Assembly: GCA_963662155.1 (NCBI GenBank)
Contig: OY759261.1
Location: 41,104,996-41,168,995 of the forward strand
DNA length: 64,000 nt
Direction: 5' to 3'
Source of the DNA: Lamellibrachia columna
Taxonomy: Eukaryota; Annelida; Polychaeta; Sabellida; Siboglinidae
Shown: positions 34,866 through 46,629 of the stretch, piece by piece
Numbering within the stretch: position 1 is the stretch's first letter
How the letters are laid out: the number at the start of each line of letters is the position of its first letter
Made by a program: the position numbers and the translations under genes
Notes under the pieces: model-generated
The model's input: the letters and a program-made list of their open reading frames with translations, nothing else
Told to the model about the DNA's origin: nothing
Database searches by the model: none

Positions 34866-35336
34866 GGAGTACAAGTTGAAAGTGGGAGAGAGGGAGGTGA
34901 CCCTCAAGTCAGACATGGTTCCTGTCACGAGATACACAAAGAGAGAGGGAGGTGACCCTCAAGTCAGACATGGTTCCTGTCAAGAGATACACAAAGAGAG
35001 AGGGAGGTCACCCTCAAGTCAGACATGGTTCCTGTCAAGAGATACACAAAGAGAGAGGGAGGTCACCCTCAAGTCAGACATGGTTCCTGTCAAGAGATAC
35101 ACAAAGAGAGAGGGAGGTGACCCTCAAGTCAGACATGGTTCCTGTCAAGAGATACACAAAGAGAGAGGGAGGTCACCCTCAAGTCAGACATGGTTCCTGT
35201 CAAGAGATACACAAAGAGAGAGGGAGGTGACCCTCAAGTCAGACATGGTTCCTGTCAAGAGATACACAAAGAGAGAGGGAGGTCACCCTCAAGTCAGACA
35301 TGGTTCCTGTCAAGAGATACACGAAGAAAGTACACG
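34866..35336 (+). pseudogene. GARS: GARS exon with 8-fold internal 55-bp amplification
   Basis: Acceptor gtttccttcag, donor gttagt. The first copy reads EYKLKVGEREVTLKSDMVPV TRYTK, the last one KSDMVPVKRYTKKVH; GARS has a (E)F....EGK.F.LTKDM..VKRF.KT...EE block here, just before motif 3. Between them are seven extra 55-bp copies (385 bp, one base more than a multiple of 3), so the frame is lost on leaving the array. The unit has no stop in any plus frame, so an open frame of 186 residues (34807-35367) runs across it; this is not evidence of a protein. Confidence 0.85.
34889..35325 (+). repeat. 55-bp exonic minisatellite, 8 copies
   Basis: Copies at a regular 55-bp step (tggttcctgt at 34916, 34971, 35026, 35081, 35136, 35191, 35246, 35301). 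Differences are almost only ggtgacc/ggtcacc, and cacgag in the first against caagag in the others. Confidence 0.98.
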
Positions 35337-36654
35337 GTTAGTAATGAGGAACTATTGGAAGGACTGAAACACTAATGTCTCAATCATCATCATTGGTATT
35401 GAAAGTTGTTAAATATTGGGAGGAGTTCAAAGTTGATATCTCTGGGGTTGATATTGGGGGGCCAGACCTGGGTCTGAGTACATTCTCACGAGTACATTAG
35501 TGATGGCTGAGTACGAGTACATTACTAAAAACTGAGTACGAGTACATTTTCATGAGTACGAGTACATATTGTATGATATAGTAAATTATTAATAATAGTA
35601 TGTTTTTAAAATAAAACTTGTTAATTAATTAATATAATTCAGGAACAATTAATTATGCAAAGGCGGTTTATGAGGAAAACCATAAAAAACTCTTTATTTC
35701 ATAAATAAGTAACATAATTACATTACTTAGACCAGTCATTACCTAGGGTTAAAAAACCTAGCCAGTAAACTTCAAATATTTCTGTAGTTATATCAAATGG
35801 GTGGGTAATTGCTAAATCTGAGGCACCAAAGGATTTCTCCTGTGAAACCTCAAGAACTGCTTCTCTTATTTCTGCTCTCTCAGATCCTAGTTTTGCTAGC
35901 ACCTGACTGTTAATTGCACTTATCACACTACCACCTTCTGGTTTGTAGACTGTAGAGAGCCATGATCTGACCACCTTCTGGTTTGTAGACTGTAGAGAGC
36001 CATGATCTGCTCACTGCTAAACACTTTCCAAGAACATGTGCAACTGGATTCACAAATCAGACAATGTAAATGTAGGTTTACTCTGCACAATACGCAATAT
36101 GAGGCTTGATGGACAATAATATAAAACAGTACATCAGGTGCCTAATCTAACAATAATAATTTATTTATTATAATAAGAATATATAACCATTAGACATGTA
36201 CTCAGACTCTCCCCAGAATTACTTACTTAATTAATTTGAATAAAGACTACTGGTGCTGTGTGACTTGAGTCACCATTGAAATAGACTCAGCTAGTTCCTA
36301 ACACTGTCCATGTATGAGTAGCATTTTACCGCTAACTTCATTATGGACTTCCTAGCTTAAGTAAACAAACACAAGGATTATTGCCTGAACTGGTTACTAA
36401 CATTGCCCAGTGAGAGAGGGGATACTCAGACTCCCCCAGTGGGACAGGGGATACTCCCAGACTTCCTCAGTGAGAGAGGGGTTACCCGCAGATGCCCACA
36501 GTGGGAGAGGGGATACTCCCATACATGGCAATCACCACAACATCATTACACCGACTTATGGTTGGAAGTTGGCATCTCTCATACAATATTACAAGCAAGT
36601 ATAAATAATTGAATATTATAATTGTAGCTTGTATAATATTACAGTTGAGTCTAA
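35337..36654. other. Gene-free stretch
   Basis: Holds a degenerate gagtacgagtacatt repeat (35470-35575), a 40-bp duplication near 35932-36007 (accaccttctggtttgtaga...), and about 3.5 copies of a 34-bp repeat (36404-36525, gagaggggatactc-type). The minus ORF at 35723-35974 has no recognised family. Confidence 0.45.
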
Positions 36655-36960
36655 ATAAAGACAGCGTATAAAACATCACATACAACAACAGTGAATTTTC
36701 AAAATGGATGCGATGAAAGTTAAAACTGAAATCCAAACTCCCCATCAGTGGCACCACTCAGCATATCACCATTGCCACAACTTGATTATGAATTCAAAAT
36801 GGACATATCACCACTGCCACAACTTGATTATAAATTCAAAATGGACAGTGCGGAATTGTATGTTGGTGGTACATGAAATGTAAGTTGAGGCTGTGGTGAA
36901 ATCATGATTTACATTACATTCACTATGTGGTGCCACTGGTGTGGAGTTTTGCTAAAATCA
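36655..36960 (+). repeat. Segmental duplication, block A copy 1
   Basis: agcgtataaaacatca, gaattttcaaaatggatgcg, cacaacttgattata and cattcactatgtgg recur in the same order at 52424-52848. In copy 2 a GARS motif 3 exon follows; here a LINE-derived array follows instead. Confidence 0.85.
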
Positions 36961-37912
36961 TTGGGGCACCCCACTGATGATCTGACAATCTGTCTCCACC
37001 TTTTCCAGTCCCTTGCTGCCACTTGTGTCTCGTGGAAGTCAAGTCTTGTCTTTGGTGTTGTCAGTCCAGTTCTTTCTCTGCCTCTGTCTGTGCCTTGGAG
37101 GGTGACTTTACTAGGTCAGTGTTTTGTCTTTAATGTTGTCAGTCCAGTTCTTTCTCTGCCTCTCTCTGTGCCTTGGAGGAAGACTTTACTAGGTCAGTGT
37201 CTTGTCTTTAATGTTGTCAGTCCAGTTTTTTCTCTGCCTCTCTCTGTGCCTTGGAGGAAGACTTTACTAGGACAGTGTCTTGTCTTTAATGTTGTCAGTC
37301 CAGTTCTTTCTCTGCCTCTCTCTGTGCCTTGGAGGAAGACTTTACTAGGTCAGTGTCTTGTCTTTAATGTTGTCGGTCCAGTTCTTTCTCAGCGTCTCTC
37401 TGTGCCTTGGAGGAAGACTTTACTAGGACAGTGTCTTGTCTTTAATGTTGTCGGTCCAGTTCTTTCTCTGCCTCTCTCTGTGCCTTGGAGGAAGACTTTA
37501 CTAGGACAGTGTCTTGTCTTTAATGTTGTCAGTCCAGTTCTTTCTCTGCCTCTCTCTGTGCCTTGGAGGGTGACTTTACTAGGTCAGTGTCTTGTCTTTA
37601 ATGTTGTCAGTCCAGTTCTTTCTCTGCCTCTCTGTGCCTTGGAGGAAGACTTTACTAGGACAGTGTCTTGTCTTTAATGTTGTCAGTCCAGTTCTTTCTC
37701 TGCCTCTCTCTGTGCCTTGGAGGGTGACTTTACTAGGTCAGTGTCTTGTCTTTAATGTTGTCAGTCCAGTTCTTTCTCTGCCTCTCTCTGTGCCTTGGAG
37801 GAAGACTTTACTAGGACAGTGTCTTGTCTTTAATGTTGTCAGTCCAGTTCTTTCTCTGCCTCTCTCTGTGCCTTGGAGGAAGACTTTACTAGGACAGTGG
37901 AGGCCATATGCT
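36950..37912 (-). mobile_element. LINE ORF2 C-terminal fragment, amplified
   Basis: On the minus strand the region below 37060 reads ETQVAARDWKRWRQIVRSSV, the usual W..W..... R.IV end of RTE-like LINE ORFs; array units read RQRKNWTDNIKDKTLT, the preceding R.RK.W.DNIKEW box. Nothing else of the LINE is present. It sits inside block A of GARS copy 1, absent from copy 2. Confidence 0.7.
37055..37905 (-). repeat. 78-bp LINE-derived minisatellite, about 11 copies
   Basis: Plus-strand unit: gtcagtccagttctttctct, gcctctctctgtgccttgga, ggaagactttactaggacag, tgtcttgtctttaatgtt. Since 78 is 26 codons, a 257-residue antisense frame (36904-37677) opens; a 4-bp deletion near 37625 ends it and a 111-residue one continues. 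Not a real protein. Confidence 0.95.
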
Positions 37913-38501
37913 AAATTGAGTATGTAACATTTAATAAGTTGGGGTGTTTTTTAAAAATTAAACAAATGAAGAAATTTGCTGATCACTTTATGTACATTAT
38001 TTGAAATTGACCCATTTATTTCCCATAATGCAATGTGCATGTCACAGTTTAACTTAACCACTGAAAGGTAAATTCTGTTTTAAACTTTGACAGGTTGACA
38101 AACCCATCTGTAACTTTATAACTTGTTCTCTTTCTCTACTTTTGTTAGTTGCAAGGGACTGATTTGATTGGATTTGCTGGTGTATTTGATAACTAGCATT
38201 GAACAGTATACCCCTTTTACATGAAGGGAAATAACCAAGAAAGTGGGGCAAATATTTTACAAGACTGCATACTGATGTACAAATGTTTATGAAATATAAT
38301 CTACACATGGTTTCATGTTACTGGTCGCCTGGGGCCAGTTTACTTTAACAGGAACAACTGCCAGCCTTGTTTGCTGAAATAAACTATTGTAGCTATGCTA
38401 CAGACGGTTACTATGCCAAACTGTTTTATAAGAACAATTATCACTAAGCATGTTGTTATCTACGTATTGCTGAGGAATACAATGTTTCTGTCTGTCTGCA
38501 G
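37913..38501. other. GARS intron, copy 1
   Basis: No supported feature. The minus ORF at 38054-38308 is unremarkable. No motif 3 exon was found here, although the flanking order predicts one. Confidence 0.45.
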
Positions 38502-38591
38502 CACCTTGCCCTGCCGCCAGTAATTGCCCCGTACAAAGGTTCTGTCCTGCCACTCAGCTTCAACCCTGAGTTTACGTCATTTGTGAAACAG
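38502..38591 (+). pseudogene. GARS: GARS exon: anticodon-binding domain start (copy 1 only)
   Basis: Acceptor tctgtctgcag. Reads HLALPPVIAPYKGSVLPLSF then NPEFTSFVKQ, matching FSFP..VAPFK.SVLPLS.N.EF..FVKE at the start of the GARS anticodon-binding domain, which recognises the tRNA-Gly anticodon. Phase 0 start fits the end of the motif 3 exon found at 52.9 kb. The donor is lost (cag|cctgg). Confidence 0.85.
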
Positions 38592-38684
38592 CCTGGCTCT
38601 CTATAAAAAGTAAAATAGACACTAATTAGGGTCTGTATTGACCACCTCTCTGTAATAACCACCTCTCCATAATGACTATAGCAG

Positions 38685-39289
38685 CTGTTGACTGAGTAAA
38701 TGCTAATGATAAAGTTTTTGTAACTGTTACAGCCAATTCATCATTGTACTGGTATGGTTTGTCACATGTGTACATGGTGGATATATTTCATGCATGTTTC
38801 ACATGAGACATATGGGCCTATACAATTATTTTCAGTAATTTTTTATGAAAGACTTGTTTGAGTTAACTGTTTTAAGTTATTGTGTATCTTTCTGGGGTCA
38901 AATAAACACCTCCAATTCATCATTTAAATAAACACCTCCAATTCATCATTCAAATTCAACCAAAAAAAATGTTTTCATTTGGTTCAAAGTGAAAATCCAT
39001 GAATATGTGAAACATGCAAACTGTACATGGGATCAGTCTGCCTAAGCCCAGAGTATAACCAGGGATAATCTTGGAGGCAGTTTGTGTTCTCTTAAAACTA
39101 ATGAATGTTGTATATCAAATGTTGCATGTTGTGTAATGTGTCTTTGTGTTGTTTAGATCACTCGGCTGCCAAAGATTGTCAGTGATTTGTCAAATGGAAA
39201 GAGAAAGTGGGAAGACGTCCTCAACAACTACCCGCTGTCTGAACAACAGGAGTCAACGAAGTAGGCACATGTAGAGAGGGATGATAGAT
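38685..39289 (+). repeat. Segmental duplication, block B copy 1 (5' part)
   Basis: agctgttgactgagtaaatg through the terminal GARS exon to cacatgtagaga is repeated at about 53800-54367. Homology then resumes at about 40590 after an inserted element. Confidence 0.9.
39157..39264 (+). pseudogene. GARS: GARS terminal exon, copy 1
   Basis: Acceptor gtgttgtttag. Reads ITRLPKIVSDLSNGKRKWED, VLNNYPLSEQQESTK, TAG at 39262-39264. GARS ends with I..LP.IV.DL..G...W..V...YPLFE.Q. The LF of YPLFE is LS here but intact in the copy at 54.25 kb. Exon body has no frame defect. Confidence 0.9.
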
Positions 39290-40584
39290 AGACCTGTTAA
39301 GTCTCCCGCTTCTTGTGGGAGACTCCCGCTTTTGGCACCCATCTTCCTTTCTCCCATGCAGGAGATGAAATATCCAGTTTATCATGCCTCCTCTAATTTT
39401 TTTTTACCTCCCAAATTTCAGACTATATACTCCATTTTAGAAATAAATATTTTGGCGATTTCCATGAAACTTGCCGAATCGCAAGTTTATTTCAGTTAAT
39501 ATTTTTGTTGTTGCATATTTAATTTCCGGAAACGTTCAACAGACATTTTAATTGGATGAAAATTATCATGTGGTCTCGAAACATCGAATTGCATCAGGCG
39601 TTCTATATAAGCTTGCCCGCGATCAGCTGCGAGCACTGAACTGCATGACAATATGGCACCAACAAAAACAGGTTTGTCTCAGCTGTGTCATCAATAAACG
39701 AAATATTCTATTCGTCCAAATTCTAACAAGCATGGTTCTCCGATCTGCGACGGATAGGTCGCAGCGACAGAGGGGCATGTAACTTTTACTTTAGCGTTGC
39801 CACAGGGGGTAAATACGATGCCATTCACCATTCGACAAAGTTAACATCGCAGCACATCAATCTATACCGGGTTTCACAGGCAAACGATCATGTGACTTCC
39901 TTCTTTGTTAATCCAAAAGACTAAGATTTTGTTTATACAATCAAGAATAAGTTGTATATAATATGGTTAATTGGAATTAATTCATGATTTAATTAATTAT
40001 TTTAATCTTATGCTTATCATTTAGATAGTAAATGATAAGAATTCTGATGTAATTAGCAAATTTACTTTGGCAATTTTCAGGTGCTCACTGCTCAATGTTA
40101 CTAATTGGATCATTATTGTTGTGTAACGTCTCATTTTCAGAATGGGTCCTGCTTGTGTTAGAAGTTCATATATATAGTGAACTTCATTTGTAATAGTTAT
40201 TTTATTGTTATCATGTGTAATCATTGTAATATCTGAATAATTTCAGTTCAATTATATATATTGCATATAATTTAGAGAATAAATGAGTATCATTCAGATT
40301 TTTCCAGTGGGTGAATGTTTAACCAGCTCATCACCTTCTTCAGGTATTCGTTTCATTGCCATGCTGTGGTGTACACTGTATTGTTTGTATTTTGTGTGAA
40401 CTGTTAATGATCTGATATTGTTCAGATATTATACAAATAAAGTCTTTTTTACATTTATTGTATGTCTTTTAATATTAGTGCATTTCGTCATTCGATCGCC
40501 ACACAACAAAATCAACTTTTGGTATCTCGCTTTTACTTCGTGCACAAATCTCCAGTTTTGTCATTTCAAAAACTTAACAGGTCT
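39290..40584. mobile_element. Non-autonomous inverted-repeat element, 1295 bp
   Basis: Perfect 12-bp ends: agacctgttaag at 39290 and cttaacaggtct ending 40584. Near-duplicate flanks (gatagat / gatagag) suggest a target-site duplication. It interrupts block B relative to the copy at 54.36 kb, where cacatgtagagaagtctac is continuous: an empty-site proof of insertion. Inside, a TATA-like ctatataag (near 39604) precedes atatggcaccaacaaaaaca plus ggtttgt, which could be an orphan first exon with donor. No transposase. Confidence 0.75.
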
Positions 40585-40894
40585 GATAGAGAAGTCTACA
40601 ATTCCCAGCTATCTTGTTCCACACCACAGACATTTAAAGGGCACAAACATTTATGAACACTGGCGCTACAATGTTCACGTAACCACTGCGTATTGCTGTA
40701 GCTTTTTCACAGAATTTGATCATGAAACATTCACAAGTACTTTTTTGTAACAATTTGTTTGCATCAGTTGTGAATATTCATTTATATTAATGTATACAAC
40801 CAAACAGTTTCACAATTGTGCCATTTGGGATACATACTGTGGTCAGATAATATCTGGCATCAGGACTTATCCAAAATAAATTATGTCTGGCAGC

Positions 40895-41240
40895 AAGAGT
40901 AAGACAGGGCCTCTTATTTATAACTCTCACTGTGTAATATGATCAATAGTAAGGCAGGGCCTCCTATTTATAACTCTCACTGTGTAATGTGACCAAGAGT
41001 AAGGCAGGGCCTCCTATTTATAACTCTCACTGTGTAATGTGATCAAGAGTAAGACGGGGCCTCCTGTTTATAACTCGCTGTGTAACGTGATCAAGAGTAA
41101 GACAGGGCCTCCCATTTATAACTATCTCTGTGTACTGTGATCAAGAGTAAGACAGGGCCTCCTGTTTATAACTCTCACTGTGTAATGTGACCAAGAGTAA
41201 GGCAAGTCTTCCTATATATAACTCTCTCTGTGTAATGTGA
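40895..41240 (+). repeat. 50-bp 3' UTR array, about 7 copies
   Basis: Unit aagagtaaggcagggcctcc, tatttataactctcactgtg, taatgtgacc. Diverged copies, 50-bp step. The homologous array in copy 2 has a 51-bp step. Confidence 0.95.
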
Positions 41241-41302
41241 TCAGCCTGGTTCTTTTGTGTTGCAGCGTACGGAATTCTTCAAACTTCTGTAGCACAAACT
41301 GC

Positions 41303-41308
41303 AATAAA
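41303..41308 (+). terminator. Candidate polyadenylation signal, GARS copy 1
   Basis: AATAAA in gcaataaatattagg, conserved at the same place in copy 2 (55338). About 2 kb after the stop, of which 1.3 kb is the inserted element. Confidence 0.45.
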
Positions 41309-41330
41309 TATTAGGTTTCATATTGATTCA

Positions 41331-42489
41331 CTTTGTTGTGTTTTTAGTTGTAAACACTACCATCTGTGTGTTGTAATATGTTCCCAGTGTTATGTCCACA
41401 CTCATTATTCACCTTACTACACGTTTGTTGTAATAATACCCTCCTAGTGTAATGTCCACACTCATTATTCACCTTACTACACATTTGTTGTAATAATACG
41501 CTCCCAGTGTAATGTCCACACTCATTATTCACCTTACTACACATCTGTTTGTTGTAATAATATGCTTCAAGTAATGTCCACATTCATTACTCACCTTACT
41601 ACACATTAAAACTGACTCAACAATTAAATTTTTGCTCGTCTCATTTTAGAATCATTTCATGAAAAATCAAACCTACCTCATGTGCACTGTGATATATATT
41701 AGCTTGTGAGCACCGTTATATATTAGCTTGTGTGCACTGTGACATTAATGTGTGTGAACTGTGATATGTTAGCTTGTGTGCACCGTTATATATTAGCTTG
41801 TGTGCACTGTGATATATTAGTGTGTGTGAACTGACAGGCTGGTCTGGAAATGGGTTATGTCAACTTTTTGTAATCTTAAAACTACTCATCTTGACCAAAT
41901 TCAGTTTGTTGTGTCTGTGTGAAAAGAAGGTCACTTATGATATAAGCAATTTGGATGACCATAACCATGGTAACTAGATATTCTTTAAAAATGTAAATGG
42001 GTGGTTTTAAGGGTAGTCCCATGGTGGAAAATTTTATTCATATCAATCAATGTGAGTTTATTTGGTTACTCATTTACAATGTTGTTACAGGTATGGTCAT
42101 AAATAATTTGATTTAGTAACTCGAGAGATTCTCTGGAAACCCCAAAGGGCTTATTGCGAGAAACACCCATGATTACGTATAGTAATCTTGTCATGGAATG
42201 ATGCTGCAAGTTGGCAATTATGTTAATAATACTAGATATGAAGCAAAATAAAACATTACAACTTGGCGTCTTAATCCAGCAATCTAGTACAATCTAATAA
42301 CGACTTGTTAATTGAACAATATAGTGAATATTTGTTAGTATATGCAAAAAATATGTTAATAATAGTAAATGTGACGCATATAGAAAATTACAAGTGGTTG
42401 TAATCCAACATTCTAGCACAATGTAACAACGTGAGGCAAAATGATAGTTGAACAATATAGTGACGATTCATTAGTATTAAAAAAAAAAA
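41331..42489. other. Gene-free stretch with two small arrays
   Basis: A 60-bp array (41375-41605, acactcattattcaccttac type, about 4 copies) and a looser gtgatatattagcttgtgtg repeat (41690-41830). No gene. Confidence 0.5.
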
Positions 42490-43290
42490 CATTACATCAT
42501 TAGCTCAGGTTAAGCCCGAATCAAGTCTAAGTGGGAAATTAGGACATGTTGCAGTATGATGAGAGCAGGCGTTGTTTTAACTTGTTTTTAAATTGGTTTT
42601 CTGATGTAGAATTCTGTATGTGTTCCAGTATGGAATTCCAGAACAAGGGCCCAGTGTATTTAATTGTAAATTTCCGTGTGTTTGTCTGTGCTTCGTGCAT
42701 AAAGTAATCATTGCTGTTCCTAGTATTGTGATTGTGGATTTCAATATTCCTTTGAAATAGTGTTGATATGCTGTTTGGAAGTGCTTGACGAGAATGCTTG
42801 TACATAAGTAGCCCTAGCTGCAGTTTGTATAGATATCTTCAATTTTTAGTAAATTGTTCTGTTTATATAGTGGTTCAGAGTGAGCGAGGTAATCAGAGTT
42901 GTTAATGATCCTAACCGGTTTTTTTTTTTGCAGCATTCTGATCTTGTTAAGTTTTGTAGAGTATGTATTAGCCCATATTAGAGTACAATATTGTACATGT
43001 GGAAGTACTAAAGAACAGTAAATCGTTTTTAAGATGTCTGAGGGGAGGAAATGTTTTAAGTTTACAGAGTATGCCAATATTTTGTGCTAGTTTAGTTGCC
43101 AGTTTGTTCAAGTGCATTGACCAATTTAAGTGTTCGTCTAAATACACACCAAGAAATTTGGTGAGGTTAATTAACCTGACGGATGGTCGATCCGTTAATC
43201 TGTATTGCTTGAGATGAGATGTACTTTTTATTTACTGATGTGAATATAATATAGTTCGTTTTTTAATATTTAGGGAAAGTTTATTTGTGT
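42490..43290 (-). mobile_element. LINE 3' end, decayed
   Basis: Minus strand, in order: RLTDRPSVRLINLTKFLGVY and LDEHLNWSMHLNKLATKLA; SDILKTIYCSLVLPHVQYCT then LIWANTYSTKLNKI..LQKK..RII; then HNHNTRN...FWNSI. This is the post-reverse-transcriptase region of a Jockey/CR1-group LINE (FLGV.ID..L.W..HI, YN.L..PYL.YC...WG..., LQKR..R.I, HNTR). Split over at least three frames. The 3' tail is at about 42490 (A-run at 42480-42490 on the plus strand). Confidence 0.8.
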
Positions 43291-44330
43291 GAAACCACTG
43301 TGTTATTTGTTATTTTCATTAATACATATATATGTATAATATCTAAAATTGTGCAGTGAAGCAGCTTGGTTGAAAAAAAAGACAAGATATGAGGAAAAGG
43401 GCTTATATGCTCTAATTGTTCAAGATTATTAATGGATTTACTGACAGACACCAGGGTCCCTGCCCCAAAGCCGTGTAAGGTATGAAGAGTGGTCCCTCAT
43501 TGGCACTGCTATTGCTATCGACATATTCTATCTACAAAATGTAAGTTGTGTCGGTGGAAATAAACATGTTCCCGTATTATCGCCCATTCACCATACAATT
43601 ACCACACTCATGCCTCATGATATGTGAAATTAATTTGGCTCTAAATGCCACCTATAACCAATTGTACAACACGAATACTTTGTATACGGGAGTCGCATCA
43701 CACACCAGTAAAAACAATTATCTGTCGGAAGAGCACAGCACATTTAGTTAAAAATAAATACAGCAGGTGGCGGAATGAAAACGGTAAAACACTCATACGT
43801 AACTCGTGGTGCCGATTTCCACATTTATTGTTATTATTTACTTCGACATTTTGCACTTATCCCTATTGAGTGGTGCACTTGGTCAGCAGTGTTACTGGCA
43901 CGGGTTGTCGCAGCCTAGGCACACATGAAGCCGACAAATAAGTACGATATCGATCGTGCACCCACTGTCACCAGGTCTGAAACTGAGTGTAGTTTTTGTA
44001 GTGCAGACAAACAGTCTGTCTAAGTCTTCTGTCAGATTTGATCACGTAAACATAAGCATACGTGTGTTTGTGTTGTACTCCACAATGAATGAAGAGTGTA
44101 TGAAAGTGTGTGAAAACACATCCCAAGTCCGTACGTGCGACAGGGATCACAAGCGAGGAACACGCACAGCAATAAGATTAGACATTTACGGGGCACTTGA
44201 ATAGCCTAGGCCAGGGCTAGGTAAATCAAACAACTGCCGGAAACACTAGTTTTTTTATCAGCCTCAGTGAGGCTAAAAAGCTGAGGATGGGAACATTAAT
44301 TTATCTGTATGTGGTTAAAAACATAAATGG
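43291..44330. other. Gene-free stretch
   Basis: Several 60-82-residue ORFs near 43550-44204 without motifs. Nothing supportable. Confidence 0.4.
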
Positions 44331-44334
44331 TTTA

Positions 44335-45025
44335 CCAAAATTCATGTAACTGGCAGTTTTGTCATAGCTTCTTTGGGGGTATTGGTTAAAGGCATAACTC
44401 ATTATACCAAGACCCATGTAACTGGCAGTATTGTCATAGCTTCTTTGGGGGTATTGGTTAAAGGCATAACTCATTATACCAAAATTCATGTAACTGGCAG
44501 TATTGTCATAGCTTCTTTGGGGGTATTGGTTAAAGGCATAACTCATTATACCAAGACCCACGTAACTGGCAGTTTTGTCATAGCTTCTTTGGGGGTATTG
44601 GTTAAAGGCATAACTCATTATACCAAGACCCATGTAACTGGCAGTATTGTCATAGCTTCTTTGGGGGTATTGGTTAAAGGCATAACTCATTATACCAAAA
44701 TTCATGTAACTGGCAGTATTGTCATAGCTTCTTTGGGGGTATTGGTTAAAGGCATAACTCATTATACCAAGACCCACGTAACTGGCAGTTTTGTCATAGC
44801 TTCTTGGGGGGTATTGGTTAAAGGCATAACTCATTATACCAAGACCCACGTAACTGGCAGTATTGTACATGGCTTCTTGGGGGGTATTGGTTAAAGGCAT
44901 AACTCATTATACCAAGACCCATGTAACTGGCAGTATTGTACATGGCTTCTTTGGGGGTATTGGTTAAAGGCATAACTCATTATACCAAGACCCATGTAAC
45001 TGGCAGTATTGTACATGGCTTCTTT
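44335..45025 (+). repeat. 72-bp minisatellite, about 9.5 copies
   Basis: Unit catgtaactggcagtattgt, catagcttctttgggggtat, tggttaaaggcataactcat, tataccaagacc. As 24 codons it keeps a plus frame (173 residues) and a minus frame (199 residues) open. Variants (ttcatg against cccatg; gtacatggc) recur in blocks. It ends about 100 bp before the MULE ORF. Confidence 0.95.
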
Positions 45026-46059
45026 GGGGTAGTGGCTATTAGCTGAGACATTTTCACCATGATTCATTCTATGTTTAGTATCACTGAAAACATTGTATCT
45101 GTATCTACATAACATTATCGAAGATGGAGGTGGTCGAGTTTGCAACAAACAAATATGGGAAGCCTTCTGCCATATACAGAGGCTACAGGTTCCGGTGTAG
45201 GCGTACTGGACCAAATGGCAACAAGTGTGTACCAGATGTGACATTAAATGCAAGTCACCACTGACGACCAATGAGGCTGGTGTCTTTACGAAGTGGTGAG
45301 CATGACCACCCTCCTGATGTGGCCCAGTGTCAGGTAACAAAGGTGATCTCCAACATGTGGAAACATGCTTGTGAGGAGCCCGTCATCCCAGAGCAGCAAA
45401 TCTAAAATGCAGAGGCTGCCAAACTGACATCAGGTAGTTTGGATGTGTAATAAACATTCCACGCTTCCACTCCGTGAAACATGGAATGTACAACCAGAGG
45501 CGTCTGCAGTTGCCTAATCTCTCCACACGATGAGAAGATATCTGGCTTGAAGGCAACTACAGCAAGACACTAGATGGCAAGGATTTTCTTGCCTTTGACA
45601 ATCACAGGATTATTGCATTTGCCACAGAGGACAATCTGCATCTACTGTGTGAGTCAACTGATGTGCAAAGTGACAATACCTTCAAAACTGTGCCCAAGTT
45701 GTTTCATCAACTCTACACCCTCCATGTCAGCGTTGGATCTGGAAGTAGTTTGGAGACACTGCCTGTGGTGTATGCTGGTGTATGCTCTGCTTCCTGACAA
45801 ACGTAAGGAAACTTACAGACTTGTTTCTTAACATACATTCCAAGTGTGAGGATCTCGGTCTGGTGTTTAATCCACCTAAGCTGAGATTAGACTATGAGGC
45901 AGCATCTGTAGGTGTTGCCAATGAGTTGTATCCAGTGTGTCAGATATCTGGATGCAACTTCCATTTCAACCAGTGCTTGTGGAGGACAATGTATATTGTT
46001 AGTCTGTCTGTGCAGTACACACGGAAGAATAGTGTTGTGCGTAAACGTGTGTTCAATGG

Positions 46060-46352
46060 CTGCATTGGCACACCTCCCTCCAGCTGATGTCCATTGGCAC
46101 ACTTCCCTCCAGCTGATGTCCATTGACACACCTCCCTCCAGCTGATGTCCATTGACACACCTCCCTCCAGCTGATGTCCATTGACACACCTCCCTCCAGC
46201 TGATGTCCATTGACACACCTCCCTCCAGCTGATGTCCATTGACACACCTCCCTCCAGCTGATGTCCATTGACAAACCTCCCTCCAGCTGATGTCCATTGA
46301 CACACCTCCCTCCAGCTGATGTCCATTGGCACACCTCCCTCCAGCTGATGTC
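46060..46352 (+). repeat. 29-bp coding-derived array in the MULE gene, about 10 copies
   Basis: Unit ggcacacctccctccagctg plus atgtccatt. In the ancestral frame the first copy reads MAALAHLPPADVH, a normal MULE segment (LAF.PP.DV). Since 29 is not a multiple of 3 the frame changes with each copy. Minus frames of 100-209 residues across it are artefacts. Confidence 0.95.
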
Positions 46353-46629
46353 CATGATGGATGATGGCTCTTATGGAAGAGTGTGCTACTGAGGATTATC
46401 CCCAGCTGGACACCTTCAACGATTACTTCGTCGAAGCATAGTTGGACGAGGATGCAATGATTCCAGTGTCTATATGGAACGTTCACACAGAAGACGAGAA
46501 ACGTATGACCAATCACATGGAGGAGTGGAAATTGAAGTTAACAAAACTTGTGGAAAACATCACCCCAACATCTTCGAGTTTGTTGAGGCGACGAGGAAGG
46601 AGCAGGCAGCAACAGAGCTGAAGCTTACA

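Larger units (their letters stand above)
40590..41330 (+). repeat. Segmental duplication, block B copy 1 (3' part, GARS 3' UTR)
   Basis: From agaagtctacaattcccagc to caataaatattaggttt; homologous to 54364-55360. Contains the 50-bp array and the polyadenylation signal. Confidence 0.85.

Noticed and set aside
45887..46516. Minus-strand 209-residue ORF with CQWTSAGGR-type repeats
   Set aside because: Antisense of the 29-bp MULE-derived array.
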